Source: Hymenopus coronatus
Taxonomy: Eukaryota > Arthropoda > Insecta > Mantodea > Hymenopodidae
Length of the DNA stretch: 64,000 bases
Reading direction: 5' to 3'
Assembly (NCBI GenBank): GCA_030762935.1
Contig: CM060882.1
Location: forward strand, 18,295,001 to 18,359,000
Shown here: piece after piece, positions 1 to 10,848 of the stretch
Layout: each line of letters begins with the position of its first letter
Numbering within the stretch: position 1 is the first letter of the stretch
The notes under the pieces: model-generated
Database searches by the model: none
Told to the model about the DNA's origin: nothing
Seen by the model: the letters and a program-made list of their open reading frames with translations, nothing else
Position numbers and translations under genes: made by a program

Positions 1-30
1 AGTCATGTGAATGGAACACATCATATTTTT
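1..30 (-). mobile_element. HL element, 5' tip only
   Basis: The window opens in the conserved 5' tip of a minus-strand HL copy, reading GTCATGTGAATGGAACACAT and a T-run. The rest lies outside the window. Confidence 0.7.
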
Positions 31-306
31 AACATTGACTTGAGGAGTCATATTATCACATGAACTGACATTTTTTTCGATCAACTCATTTGTTACACTG
101 CTAACACCAACTTCTTCATGAATCTGGTTACGCGTATCAATAGCATCACATTCAATAGAGCCACCAAAAACAGACCCTGCATAATTTGTTTTATTTGCAA
201 TAATAATGCGACTGTAACACTTTTCTTGTATTCTCTGGAGTCTTCAACGTAACCTTCCGCTACACAGCTCGACTTCCAACCTCCGTGTATCTCATTAATG
301 CTAGTT
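31..306. other. No recognised feature
   Basis: AT-rich sequence with no repeat family shared with the rest of the window and no coding signature that I can see. Confidence 0.4.
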
Positions 307-796
307 CAGTTGAAACTCGCTTATACGTTATTCACTGCAACATTTTTCGCACATATACGGTAATATTTTAGGGATCAGTCGTTCTCCATTAAAAATTTTC
401 TGAGTTATACGTTTTCGGTCAACGTTTTCTCAGTAATGCGTCATTTTTTCTGATCCCCATACACAAAATGTACCCATTTATACGTTTATATAAAAACGTA
501 TGGTGGTAGGCTTGCTGTGTATAGCGGTTTTCATTGTCGTTTATCCTTTCATTGTTGTCATATCGTTCCAACAGTCACTTACCTATGTTATGTTGAGTTT
601 CGAGTCACAAACAGGAGAAGAAACATGTGTGAATATCAACTAGCAAGGAAGAAAACAAGAAAATCCTTAACTCTTGGTGAAAAATTAAAAATTCTGGACA
701 AGGTCCATACCAGAAGAGAAAGTCACAATCACGTTTCCTCATTTATACAGTATTTTGTTAGTCTCTGTTGGAAAACGTATAAGTGAGGTTCCACTG
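307..796 (+). mobile_element. Deleted pogo/Tigger-like DNA transposon
   Basis: The ends are inverted repeats. The left begins CAGTTGAAACTCGCTTATAC and the reverse complement of the right begins CAGTGGAACCTCACTTATAC. A TA follows the right end; the left flank is TT, so the target duplication is only half preserved. At 490 bp it is far shorter than an autonomous pogo/Tigger element. The termini and the encoded helix-turn-helix point to this superfamily, so it is read as an internally deleted copy. Confidence 0.6.
624..783 (+). pseudogene. CENP-B/pogo-type helix-turn-helix fragment
   Basis: A conceptual reading frame contains RKKTRKSLTLGEKLKILDKV. This resembles the N-terminal CENP-B-type DNA-binding domain of pogo/Tigger transposases (basic stretch, then a LT.EKLKILD helix). 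The frame then runs straight into the right terminal repeat, so all of the DDE catalytic region is missing. It is a dead remnant used here to classify the element around it. The upstream ATG at 517 gives an 89-residue frame, but its first 30 residues do not look like protein of this family. Confidence 0.5.
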
Positions 797-1057
797 TATA
801 TCCACACCGCTATCTGCTAGATGAGTGACAGATGCACTTCTCCGATAATAATCCTGTAGTGGCGCTAGTTGCCGCTATTTCAGTGTCCTCTACAGCATAA
901 AACTCATTCATAATTTTAACATCTATTATCGAAAATGGCGATTTCAGTTAACTACAATAGCTAGCATAACAACAATCAAGTTCACGACATGAATACTAAT
1001 AGCATTAAAATTGTTCACTGATTTAAGGTTTAATATGCCGTATTATAACTATTGGGA
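797..1057. other. No recognised feature
   Basis: Short AT-rich interval between the Tigger-like remnant and a SINE fragment. Confidence 0.35.
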
Positions 1058-1165
1058 TTCGTGGTGGTCGAAGCCGCGTCTGGGCGGGCTATCTCCGGGT
1101 TTCCCCCGCCACTCATTCCACCAATTGCTCCATCATCAATTTCGCTTACATTTTATATCATCCAC
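1058..1165 (+). repeat. SINE-A body fragment, diverged
   Basis: Shares the GTGGTGG...GCGGGC...TTTCCCCCGCCA..CATTCCACC body of SINE-A (see 2455-2701) but lacks the tRNA-like head and the A-rich tail. An old 5'-truncated copy. The GC-rich sequence up to about 1290 is not clearly SINE. Confidence 0.5.
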
Positions 1166-1289
1166 TTCATGTTTATGCTTGACTACGCGCCGACCCCTCG
1201 TAGCAGGTTCTCCATTCTGCGGTTTCGTGCCGTTGGCTCCCCGACTGGCTTCTGACCCTTAAGCATTGGCTTGTAAGTCCTAAGGGGGT

Positions 1290-1892
1290 GTCATACTAAT
1301 AATGGGGAGTGTAAGCCGATTACGAAACGGACAATTATAATTATTTCCTGCATTAAAAACGAATTTCCTTAAATAAAGGTAGACAAAGTATTGTATTCAA
1401 CAAAAGTAGCTTTATTAACTCCCTGCGGTCGTGATCTAAATTGACCCACTCATTAATAAAGCTCGAATTTTGCACCTAGTTAAATAATATACTATTATTT
1501 TGCAGTCAACTGTTTATTTTGTAGTGCTGTAAGAATCAAACAAATTATAGCACCTATATAAATTACCTATAAGTTGTATCATCTAAGTATCATACCAGAG
1601 AAATATTTTGCCAATTTGCTTCTGTTAGCGAGACGAGAACATTTGGAGCCGACCTCCTGAGGAGCCTGAAACGACGGTCTATTGTTAGTTGAATATATAA
1701 TCTTTGACATATATTCCTCTTTGCACAGACTGATGAGAAACAAAGGAGAGTATATAGCATTTCAAAGGCGTTTTGTCTAAAACCTTAATGCATTCCATTG
1801 ACTTTAGTTTCACCTAGCCAGGTGGTTCATGTTTTTCTATGTGCCTGATATTTGGGAGGTCGTGGGATGGTTTCCCGCGGCCGACCTCTCTG
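1290..1892. other. No recognised feature
   Basis: AT-rich, no family resemblance to other parts of the window, no convincing coding frame. Confidence 0.35.
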
Positions 1893-2245
1893 ACCCAAGG
1901 GTTTTTCGGAGGTTTTCCCGGGTCACTAGGCGAATGCTGAAGAGGATTCTTCCTGTCCCTTCATTTCATCCAAGCTCTCTCTTTCAGGGTTGTAAGTGTC
2001 GACGAGGACTGTGGCAGAGGCACAATTGTATGGAGGTGACTACGCTCTAGAAATATAGCTATCGGCGGCGGGATGCCAATAGTGGTCTATCCGGGACTGA
2101 GTGGCGGGCTCCTGGCGCTCCCGCGCCGTGATGAAGAACTGCTTGTGAACTGTTAGGGACCCTCCACGACGGCTCTCTCCCTGTTCGAATGTCGACCGTC
2201 CTCTGGAATTACACTCACCTCATTGTTCCTCCAATAAGCCCAGGG
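1893..2245 (+). repeat. Unknown repeat U1, plus copy
   Basis: Aligns with the reverse complement of 2700-3085. Shared blocks include CCAAGGGTTT, CCCGGGT.ACTAG.CGAATGCTG, AGGATTCTTC and TTTCAGGGTTGTAA. The two copies are diverged and lie in opposite orientation about 450 bp apart. I do not recognise the family; it is GC-richer than the background and carries no clear open frame. Confidence 0.5.
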
Positions 2246-2444
2246 CTGCAATGTGGAACACACACTATTTCTCTAACCACTCTGCAAACAGTCTTTCTTA
2301 CTAAAAGTTTATTCTGCTGCCTACTGCACGGTAATCGAGATATTCATTAGCAGAAATTGTTTTATTACTTATTTCTTTATACGTACATGGGAAATAAAGA
2401 GAATGCACATGCCTAGTGTAGAGTGTACCGGAGGGGATTTCGCA
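2246..2444. other. No recognised feature
   Basis: Spacer between the two U1 copies, ending at a SINE target duplication. Confidence 0.3.
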
Positions 2445-2454
2445 CCTCAGCCAG

Positions 2455-2701
2455 TTTTTTTTTTGGTAGTGTTTAACGCCCGCTTTAACTACTTATGGCA
2501 CCGCAGGCGGTGACACTGATGATACATGAATGATGATGGAGCACCGGTGGAATGAGATGGCGGGGGAAACCGGAACACCCGGAGAAAACCCGCCCCAGCG
2601 CCGCTTTGTTCACCACAAATCTCACATGCGGTCGCTTGGGATCGAACCCTGGCCGTCTAGGTGAGAGGCGAGTGGTCTAACCACTCGGCCACGGCGCTGC
2701 C
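2455..2701 (-). repeat. SINE-A (tRNA-derived), near full length
   Basis: Read on the minus strand this starts with a tRNA-like head: GCCGTGGCCGAGTGG (A box) and GGTTCGATCCC (B box), as in Ser/Leu-type tRNAs. A conserved GC-rich body follows (CAAAGCGGCGCTGGGGCGGG, CGGTTTCCCCCGCCATCTC), then the 3' signature AAGCGGGCGTTAAACACTAC and an A-run. It is flanked by the direct repeat CCTCAGCCAG at 2445-2454 and 2702-2711, the target-site duplication of retroposition. This is the best copy of the family here and is inserted at the edge of U1. Confidence 0.9.
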
Positions 2702-3085
2702 CCTCAGCCAGTGATGGGCTTCACATCAGACCCCGGGAGGAGAGGATGAGATGAGAGCAATTACAGAGGGCAGTCGTAACCAGACTGCGGTAGTGCAGAG
2801 TCCGTAACAGTTCCCGTTCGTCATCTCGACGTGGTGAGCGTTAGCAGCCCGCGCCTCGGGTCTGAAGAAACGTCCCTGAGTATACCGACGACCCCCAGCG
2901 CCATCCTGACGCTGAGAGCTGAGTCTCCATAGCGCAATCATCTCCATGAGAGGGCGCCACCATTTACAACCCTGAAAGAAAGATTTGACGAATGCAATGG
3001 AGAGACAGTAAATTTAGGGAAATGAAGAATCCTCCCCAGCATTCGTCTAGTAACCCGGGAAACCCTTGGAAAAAGCCCAAATTTT
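2700..3085 (-). repeat. Unknown repeat U1, minus copy
   Basis: Inverted partner of 1893-2245, better preserved at the CCAAGGGTTTCCCGGGTTAC end. The 3' portion of the minus-strand reading gives a 73-residue open frame with no recognised motif. The SINE-A at 2455-2701 has landed at its far end. Confidence 0.5.
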
Positions 3086-3189
3086 CTCAAAAATTTCTCT
3101 ATTTTGAGTAAAATCCCTTATATTTAAGATATAAACATGGCAAATAAAATGTATATCTTGAGTTTTTTGGGAATAGCTTCTGAAATGAA

Positions 3190-3254
3190 ATGGAGTTTTA
3201 TTTATGGGCGCTCTTTAACTTCTGTGGTTCTCAGCGTCCCATTCTATACTGAGC
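3190..3254. repeat. 65-bp repeat shared with 39829-39886
   Basis: The block GCTCTTTAAC.(A/T)CTGTGGTTCTCAGCGTCCCATTCTA occurs again just upstream of the HL copy at 39887. Both copies sit beside HL sequence, so it may be a piece of an element inserted near HL ends. Confidence 0.45.
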
Positions 3255-3266
3255 GAAATACCGCTT

Positions 3267-3461
3267 GGGCCGCGCCGTGGCCGAGTGGTTAGACCACTAG
3301 CCTCTCACCTAGACGGCCGGGGTTCGATCCCAAGCGACCGCATATGAGATTTGTGGTGGACAAAGCGGTGATGGGGCGGGTTTTTTCCGGGTACTCCGGT
3401 TTCCCCCGCCATCGTGCCATTAGTAGTTAAAGCGGGCGTTAAACACTACCAAAAAAAAAAT
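3267..3461 (+). repeat. SINE-A (tRNA-derived)
   Basis: A box GTGGCCGAGTGG and B box GGTTCGATCCC are intact. The body is shortened before the 3' signature AAGCGGGCGTTAAACACTAC and an A10 tail. The flanking duplication is GAAATAC(C/T)GCTT at 3255-3266 and 3462-3473, with one mismatch. It has inserted into the HL-internal 65-bp repeat. Confidence 0.85.
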
Positions 3462-4101
3462 GAAATACTGCTTAATTTTGCTCAGAGGCCTGTCTATCAG
3501 CCTTGAGGTTCTTTTAGTAGCCGCAAATTTACGACACGGGACCAACAGCAGAATAGCCTCTGAAGATTATTTTATTCTGGATGATTTTTTCTGAATTTTG
3601 CATCACTGGTAAACCGTAGGTATTGGACATACAAAAACTTATTACACAAAATATGTATATTTCATTAAAACACACAATTTATGATATACATTTTTTGATG
3701 GAGTTGGCCATTTTTTGAGATATTGGTTGTTATTGGTTTCAGTTTTAAAATACCTAAACTTTTCATATTTGTCAACTCCTGGCAATGCAAAGAAACGGAT
3801 TTCATCCACATAGCAACCCGCTTTTAAAATATTTGGCTATTATTTTGGTCTAGTGTTCTCCATGATTTCCCTTCAACTTACAAGAAATCAGTTCTGCTAA
3901 CCTTTATCTCAATTAGTATGAAGTAGACAAAAGAATAATTTTTTAACAAAAATTGTTACAGAGATGTAAATAAAGTCATAAGGATGGAACACATCAGCTT
4001 TTGTTCTTTCGTTTTTTAGATTTATGGATCCTCAAAACATATATTTCCGGTGAAATCTCGGCATCGAAATTTTGGGTGGAAAACAATACCTCCTTTATAT
4101 A

Positions 4102-4897
4102 CAGGGTTACTACAAAAGAAATAGACAACTTCAACTGCCTGTAAAACAAAAACTATTAGAGATAGCAACCTAATTATTTTGGAGGTATGTTGAGAAACTT
4201 TCAAAGTTTTGTTTGTTACTATTGGTAACGCTGTAGTGTTTTTTTCGTTGTTGCAGAAGCTGAAATGGCGGAAAATCCTGTGGAAAAGGCATATTGCGTG
4301 TTGGATTTTGCTAGAACGCAATCAGCAACTGTTGTCCAACGACATTTTAGAACACATTACCACAAAACGCCACCGAATAGTAAGTCAATCTACGACTGGT
4401 ATAGAAAATTCGAGACAACGGGATGTTTGTGCAAAGGGAAGAGCTCGGGAAGACCAAGAGTTTCGGAAGAAAACGTTGAACGTGTTCGTTCGGCCTACAT
4501 AAGAAGCCTACAGAAATCGACATCTGGGGCAAGCATGCAATTACAAATTCCACAGCAAACTGTATGGAAAATCTTGCGGAAGCGACTGCACATGATGCCT
4601 TACAGATTACAGATGTTGCAGTTTCTGAGTGAAGAAGATAAGGTCATACGGCGTGACTTTTGCATCGACATGTTGCGACATGATGAAGACGATGCTGGTT
4701 TTTGTGAGCGCATCATTTCACATTTTTGTGGTAACGTGTTCCAAAATGTCGTTTGACAATAGTTGCTGATTGCATTCTAGCAAATTCCAAAACTTTGAGA
4801 GTTTCTCAACATACCTCCAAAATAATTAGGTTGCTATCTCTAATAGTTTTTGTTTTACAGGCAGTTGAAGTTGTCTATTTCTTTTGTAGTAACCCTG
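4102..4897 (+). mobile_element. Mar-1, deleted Tc1/mariner-type transposon
   Basis: 796 bp bounded by 110-bp inverted repeats (4102-4211 and 4788-4897) that are almost identical; both begin CAGGGTTACTACAAAAGAAA read inward. TA dinucleotides at 4100-4101 and 4898-4899 form the target duplication typical of the superfamily. The only coding content is the transposase N-terminus. The high identity of the two arms suggests recent activity of the family. Confidence 0.9.
4265..4756 (+). pseudogene. Mar-1 transposase, N-terminal part only
   Basis: 163-residue frame from an ATG 53 bp inside the left inverted repeat. Residues 1-60 carry the first helix-turn-helix of the Tc1/mariner-like group often annotated DUF4817 (VEKAYCVLDF, then SIYDWYRKFETTGCL). 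It continues with a GRPRVSEENV linker and a second helix-turn-helix (SGASMQLQIPQQTVWKILRK). It reaches RHDEDDAGFCERII, just before where the first catalytic Asp is expected, then jumps to about 13 residues and a stop. The DDE/D domain has been deleted, so this copy could bind ends but not cut. Confidence 0.85.
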
Positions 4898-4936
4898 TAT
4901 TATGTAGATTGTACTACGTGTTAGAGAAAGTAAAAA

Positions 4937-5484
4937 CCATCATGTGAATGTATCACAAGAGACCTTTAGTCTGGATGACGTATGTTACAACTAAGCGCCA
5001 AATCGATAGACCTTGTATTCCACAGCAGAGCAAGTTGTAGCAAATTAAGTTCTAGAAAATGTCAGCCCAAGAGCGAAATCTGACCTTTAGAGCAGACTCT
5101 GGTTGTTCTTAATGAGAGTCTCTCGCAATGTTTTAATGCCCGTGAAGAAAGGAACAGTTTGTTCGAAATTCTGCTATCTCATGAGTTCAGGCAAACTTTA
5201 CATGGATTTGGCTATATTCTAGCTCACACTGGCATGTTCCTAATGAAAACAAAAGAAGCAGCGGACTCAGCTCGTCACATGTTTCTAGCTACATTGTACA
5301 CACAAACTTTGTAACACTAGCTCACTATTGCCAAATCTTGGTAATAAAAAATGTTTAAAGTGATTGTCAAAAAGGCCAGAATTGGGTAGATATAGAACAG
5401 GAATTACATTTGCATATTGTACATATGCAAACCAGGTAACATTATTTTTTACGTTCTGTACACGTACATAGCATATATTGAACT
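4937..5484. other. No recognised feature
   Basis: Non-repetitive by eye and without a family-like coding frame. Confidence 0.35.
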
Positions 5485-5546
5485 AAAAAATCCTATACCG
5501 AGATTTCACCGGAAATACGTGTTTTGGGAGCACCTGAATCCAAAAA
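5485..5546 (-). mobile_element. HL 3'-end fragment
   Basis: ATACCGAGATTTCACCGGAA and TTTTGGGAGCACCTGAATCC match the hairpin-proximal HL block. It stops at CCAAAAAA, exactly where the next HL copy begins, which suggests that copy landed in this A-run. Confidence 0.7.
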
Positions 5547-6008
5547 AGATCTTCCATTCACATGACTTTCTCTGCATCTCTGCAACACATTATTGTTAAA
5601 AAGCTTATGCTTCTATTTACTTCCTGCTAATCGAGAAAAAAATTACGGAAATAGTCTTATTACTTGCTTACTTGTAATTAGAAGCGAAATAAGGGAGTAC
5701 CATAGGTTAAAGTGATAGTCAAAACCTGGTTGCTATGTGACTGAAGTTCCTTTGTTTGTATAGACAGAAGTTGACAAATTCGTGTATGAGAATAATATAT
5801 TTTTCAAAGCTGAAACCAAAAACAAGGAATATCTCAAAAACAACCAACTCCACGAAAAAAATATGTATAACACAGTGTGTGTTTGAATGTGTTCTGCATT
5901 TTTTTGTGTGGTAAGTTTTTGTCCATCTCTTACAGTTTAACAGTTATACAAAATTCCGTAAAATTCATCCAGAATAAAGTAGTCTTCTGAGGCTATTCCC
6001 AGAAAATT

Positions 6009-6058
<50 letters not shown>

Positions 6059-6456
6059 TATTTGTCAGGTAAATTATCTTTAATATACGAGATTTAATCA
6101 AAATAGTTAGAGTCATTTTTGAGAAAATCAAAATGTTCGAAAAAAGCTCCATGTAAAGGGCAGTTGGGGGTGGGGGAGTTTTCTTTAAAAGCTTCGTGTC
6201 GCATCTTGGAAGATACCAAAGTTAAATACCAATTTAGTATTCGACGGTCTTTTCGTTTTTGAGCTATACTATCCACAGACACACAGACTGACAGACAGGC
6301 ACGCACACACACGGACCTTTTGCCAAAAATAGGTACTTTTTTTTTTATTCAGGGGAACAAATGTATTTCCAGTGAAATCTTGGTATCAAATTTTTGGGTG
6401 CATTACAATACCTTCTCTATACACTATGTACATAGTACGTGTAGAGAAAGTAAAAA
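5547..6456 (+). mobile_element. HL element, full length, with (TA)n
   Basis: Complete from CCATTCACATGACTTTCTCT to the hairpin and GTGTAGAGAAAGTAAAAA. A (TA)n run of about 48 bp (6009-6056) expands the ATATACATTTTATTTGTCAG block, a position that is not repetitive in other copies. It faces the inverted copy at 6470-7193, giving a large inverted pair. Confidence 0.9.
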
Positions 6457-6469
6457 CATTTTTTAAAAA

Positions 6470-7193
6470 AATATCAATGTGTGTGTATGTGTCTGTAGAC
6501 AGCATAGCTCAAAAACGAAAACATGGTTAAATATCAAACTCGGTATTTTTCAAGTATGCGACACGACGACTTTAAAGAAAATACCCCCACCCCTAACCAG
6601 ATACCCTTTTACATGGAGAAATTTTCGAAAATTTTGTTTTTCTTAAAAATGGCTCTAATAATTTTGATTAAAATATCTTATATTAAAGATATTTACCTGA
6701 CAAATCATATGTATATTTTGAATTTTCTAGGAATAATCTCTGAAGACTACTTTATTTTGAATGAATTTTACGGAATTTTGCATAACTGCTAAACCGTAAG
6801 GGCTAGACAAAAACTTACCTTATAAAAATGTAGAGCACGTTAAAGCATGTAATTTATGTTATATACTTTTTTCGTGGAGTCGATCGCTTTTGAGATATTC
6901 CTTGTTTTTAGTTTCAGCTTTGAAAAACGTATACTTTTCTCTTACAGGAATTTGTCAACTCCTGTCCATACAAACAAAGGAACATCAGTCGCATAGCAAC
7001 CAGCTTTTGACTGTCAGTTTAACCTATGGTACTCCCTAATTTCGCTTCTACTTACAAGGAAGCAAGTAATAAGACTATTTCTGCTATTTTTTTCTCGATT
7101 AGCATGAAGTAAATAGAGGCATAAGCTTTCTAACAATAATTTGTTGTGGAGATGTAAAAAAAGTCATGTGAATGGAATACATTAGGTTTTTTT
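6470..7193 (-). mobile_element. HL element lacking the hairpin end
   Basis: Starts in the GT-rich block (TGTGTGTATGTGTCTG) and runs through all downstream blocks to the 5' tip GTCATGTGAATGGAATACAT. The last ~110 bp with the terminal palindrome are absent. Confidence 0.85.
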
Positions 7194-8410
7194 GATTTTT
7201 TTGCTCACTTTTCCTAAATTAAACAAACGAGCGTTGATGTGAGAAGATTTCAAAGAAATGAACATCAGCTGCGATATATTTCGACAATATCGCTTCCAGT
7301 CAGTTTGGTTAAAATTGCCTAATCTCGGCCATTGTATTGGCGGTTTAATAGTTTAACTAAATTGTGAGTCAAATTGTTGCATTTTTGTAGATGTATCTCC
7401 TTTATGTTGCTAGAGCCACAAGTTCTAAACTTATATTTCTGGTCAGTTTTAACCTTGGGAGCATGCGCAGTTACAACTTGTATATTAAAGCGCACATATC
7501 TGTTGCTTTCAACGCAACCTGTAATGGGGTTGTCATCGAGGCTATTTTTGAGGAAAATATTGCGTTAGAGTGTCTGATGTTTACATTCAAGTAAATGGAT
7601 CACTGAATTCTAATCGTCTTGCAACTTCCGAGTTCAAATTAGTTTTTAATTACATGACAATGCTGTGCTAGAATTCTGTGGCAGAATGAACAGTACTGCC
7701 AAACTGATTAAATGTAAAAATCTCTTTAACTTATTTTCTTCCTCTGCCTGCTTTATGAAAGACACATACTCCCCAGGACTTAAAAGTGAAAACAACAGAG
7801 GGAAATTAACAAGATTAGGGTACATAATTTGGTAAAGTTATCTATACGATGTTTGCAGCACACATACGGACACGCGCGCGCGAGCACACACAAACACACA
7901 CACAACGGTCTTAAGAAGTAGTTTAAGTAACTTTTACTGGCGATCCAAATTTGAAAATGTTGAAATCATTAAGTAGTTCAGATGTGAAATTCGCCAGATT
8001 GCGTAGTTCTGCCTATTTCTTGGGATCATTGGGGTTTTAGCTTCACAGATCCCTTGGCTACGCCCTGTCGTCGTTCCGCAGAAACGGCCTTCGGCCGCAA
8101 CTGCTTCACCCCTCTACTTATAAAAAATATTCCTCTGCTACGCTTTACGGCTTAGGACCCTAAACGTTTATAATATACCAGTAGCTTCAAAGTGGCTCCA
8201 ATGACGAAATAACAAAAGTACCCACGGATTGAAATAATGTCGAATGTTGGAACCATCATATACTAATAATCATAACTTATACTTCTAAACTAATATTAGA
8301 TGCGTATGTGTACTTGTGTGGGGGGAGGGAGATCTGAAGCCCAATTTGTTTTGACAGTCATGAGATTATAAAGCACCTTCTATTTGCAATTAATAAGTCA
8401 CTCAAAATTA
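7194..8410. other. 1.2 kb without recognised element
   Basis: One of the longer repeat-poor stretches. It holds an AC/CG-rich microsatellite near 7858-7906 (GGACACGCGCGCGCGAGCAC). Two overlapping frames of 64-67 codons near 7374-7594 show no recognised motif. I call nothing here. Confidence 0.4.
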
Positions 8411-8752
8411 AAACTATGATGTGTTTCATTCACATGACTTTTTCTACCTATTCTGTAACATGTCTGTGTGAGTGTGAGTCTTTGGACAGTATACTTCAAA
8501 AACGAAAAGTCCGTTAAATACCAAAGTTATAGTTCATTACCTCCTAAGAATGCGATACGAAGATTTTCAAGAATTTAGATTTTTTCATTAATGGCTCTAA
8601 CGACTTAGATTAAAATACTGTACATTAAAAATATTTACCTCCCAAATAAAATGTATATCTTGAATTTTCTGCGAAAAGCATCTGAAGATCTCTTCATTCT
8701 GGATGAGCTTTGCTGAATTTTGCTTAACTGGTAAACTGTAAGTGGTATGTAT

Positions 8753-8803
<51 letters not shown>

Positions 8804-9017
8804 TTAAAACACACAATGTATACAATATACACTTTTTTCGTGGAGTTCACCATATTTGTGATATTTCTTATTATTGGTTTCAGTTTTAAAATACTTACTT
8901 TTCGCATACGTGTATTTATCAACTCGATTAGTATTAAGATAGAAGAATAATAGTTTTAACAGCGATTCGTTAGAGAGATGTAGAAAAACTAATGTGAATG
9001 GAACACATAAGATTTTT
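8411..9017 (-). mobile_element. HL snap-back copy with two 5' ends
   Basis: 8411-8459 is the HL 5' tip in plus orientation (ATGATGTGTTTCATTCACAT, then GACTTTTTCTAC). From 8460 the sequence switches to minus orientation, starting in the GT block, and ends in a second 5' tip at about 9000 (AATGTGAATGGAACACATAA). No hairpin end is present. A (TA)n run of about 45 bp occupies 8757-8801. Confidence 0.8.
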
Positions 9018-9041
9018 CTATCTACGTCAACCCTTTTAAGA

Positions 9042-9592
9042 TAAACATTCGCAGCAATGGGCTTATTACTCAGTTCCTTTATAAGTAGAAGGGAAATAAA
9101 GGAATACGCTAGGCTAAAGCGGAGTCAAATCTTTTAAAAGCTGGTCGCTGTGTGAAACAATTGAAGTTCGGTTCGCTAGAGTAAAACAAAAGAGAGATGA
9201 AACGAAAGATGCCTTCCCGTTTATGTAACTAGAAATGAAACCAATAGCAGGAATATCTCGGAAACGATCAACCCTAAAAAAATCGATGTGACATGAACTG
9301 TGTGTTTTAACCAGATCTACATTTTTTTGTCTATCTCATTTGGTTTACCAGATACGCAAAATTCATCAAGAATGAAGAGGCCTCCAGAAGCTATTCCTAG
9401 AAAATTCAAGATATGCATTTCATTTGTGTTGTAAATATTTTTAATACTAGGAAGTTTAATTAAAACCGTTATACCAATTTTTGGAAAATACAAAACTTTC
9501 CATATAAAGGGTAGTTTGGGTTAAGGGGATTTTCTTGAAAATCCTTGTGTTGCATCCTTGTAAGATATTAAACATAATTACCAAGTTTAGGA
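9042..9592 (+). mobile_element. HL element, internal fragment
   Basis: Runs from the TTATTACTCAGTTCCTTTATAA block to the palindrome region (ATTACCAAGTTTA), then stops abruptly at the 3' end of a LINE copy. Confidence 0.8.
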
Positions 9593-10126
9593 TGAATGAA
9601 TAAGGTATTTATTGAAACACCAGTATGCATACATTGATTTCATCAATCGCACGGGTCTACACACGTAAGCTATAACCAGCAATAGTATTAAAACCCAAAA
9701 AATTAAAAGAATAAACACGAAAATAAAAGGACAAAGATAATCAAACACAGCAACTTAAGTTTAAAACACAGAATAATCTGTATTCCGATATATTAATTTG
9801 CCCTATTATAGTAGACATATACACTTAAGAGGAATATATGCACACAATACTAACACCACAACAAAACAATAACAAAAAATTATGACAAAATATATCTAAA
9901 ACATTACAAACTTTTTTAGCACATTATTTAACCCCCTACTCCTCTTCCCTATTATCAGCCTTCTCAGATCTCAGCTGTGTTGCCTTAGGTAGATATTTAC
10001 CTAGCCCGTCCGCGTCTTCCGTGCCTGCCAGTAGCGTCCAACATGCTTCCAACTCTCCATCTTGCCAAGATATAGGTCTACGACACTTCCTCTTCGCAAA
10101 TGGGGCAGATGGGGCAGATTCTCTAC
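9593..10126 (-). mobile_element. Non-LTR retrotransposon 3' end, copy 1
   Basis: Homologous to 10849-11200 over GCCGGTCCGCGTCTTCCGTG-like and AAGATATAGGTCTA blocks. On the minus strand the coding part (about 10126-9940) is followed by an AT-rich 3' untranslated stretch with AATAAA near 9609 and a short ATTC-type tail at 9593-9605. The best frame includes LEACWTLLAGTEDADGL. Relative to copy 2 it lacks about 58 bp. Clade assignment (jockey/R1-like) is tentative. Confidence 0.5.
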
Positions 10127-10848
10127 TTTTACTTTCTCTACACGTACTATGTACATAGTGTATAGAGAAGGTATTGTGTTGCACCCAAAAGTTCGATTAC
10201 GAGATTTCTCCGGGAATGTATGTTATGGGCTCCCCTGAATCCAAAAAAAAATTGGAAAAAGGTCCGGGTCTGTGTCTGTGAATAGCATAGCTCAAAATCG
10301 AAAACTCCCTAAATACCAAACTTGTATCATCCAAGGATGTTCTAACGATTTTGATTAAAATATCTTATATATCTGACAGATAGAATGTTTGTTTGAATTT
10401 TCTGGGAATAGCCTCTGAAGGCTACTTTATTCTGATGAATTTTATGGAATTTTGCATAACTGGTAAACCGCAACAGATAGACAAAAACTAATTTAACAGA
10501 AAATGTAGAGCTCGTTAAAACACACAGTTTATGTTATATATACTTTTTTTTTCGTGGATTTGATCGTTCTTTAGATATTCCTTGTTATTGGTTTCAGCTC
10601 TAAAATACTTATACTTTTCTCATACGGGGATTTGTCACTCCTGTCCGTGCAAACAAAGGAACTTTAGTCACTTAGCAATCAGTTTTGACTATCACTTTAA
10701 CTTATGGTGCTCCCTTATTTCCCTTCTACTTATAGGAAGCAAGTAATAAGACTATTTCTGCTAATTTTTTCTCGATTAGCTTGAAGTAAATAGAAGTATA
10801 GGCTTTTTAACAATAATTTGATGTAGAATGACACACATCAGATATTTT
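10127..10848 (-). mobile_element. HL element, near full length
   Basis: Begins with the intact palindrome (ACTTTCTCTACACGTACTAT, CATAGTGTATAGAGAAGG) and ends in a decayed 5' tip (GATGTAGAATGACACACATC). An internal deletion removes sequence after ATCATCCAAGGATG. Confidence 0.85.

Larger units (their letters stand above)
3085..4001 (-). mobile_element. HL element, interrupted copy
   Basis: Contains the HL blocks around GGCAAATAAAATGTATATCTTG, then is broken from about 3185 to 3550 by a short repeat and a SINE-A. It resumes at GAATAGCCTCTGAAGA and ends in the 5' tip (GGATGGAACACATCAG). The hairpin end is missing; the copy starts abruptly next to U1. Confidence 0.8.
4020..4936 (+). mobile_element. 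HL 3' end carrying Mar-1
   Basis: The terminal ~120 bp of an HL element (ACATATATTTCCGGTGAAAT, AATTTTGGGTGG, hairpin, GAGAAAGTAAAAA), split in its terminal palindrome by Mar-1. Removing Mar-1 and one TA restores a 19-base alignment to the HL consensus palindrome with a few transitions. Confidence 0.8.

Noticed and set aside
1829..2050. 73-codon frame in U1
   Set aside because: Not preserved in the inverted partner copy and without recognised motifs.
7374..7594. Two overlapping frames in repeat-poor sequence
   Set aside because: Short, overlapping, AT-rich and without domain resemblance; consistent with chance.
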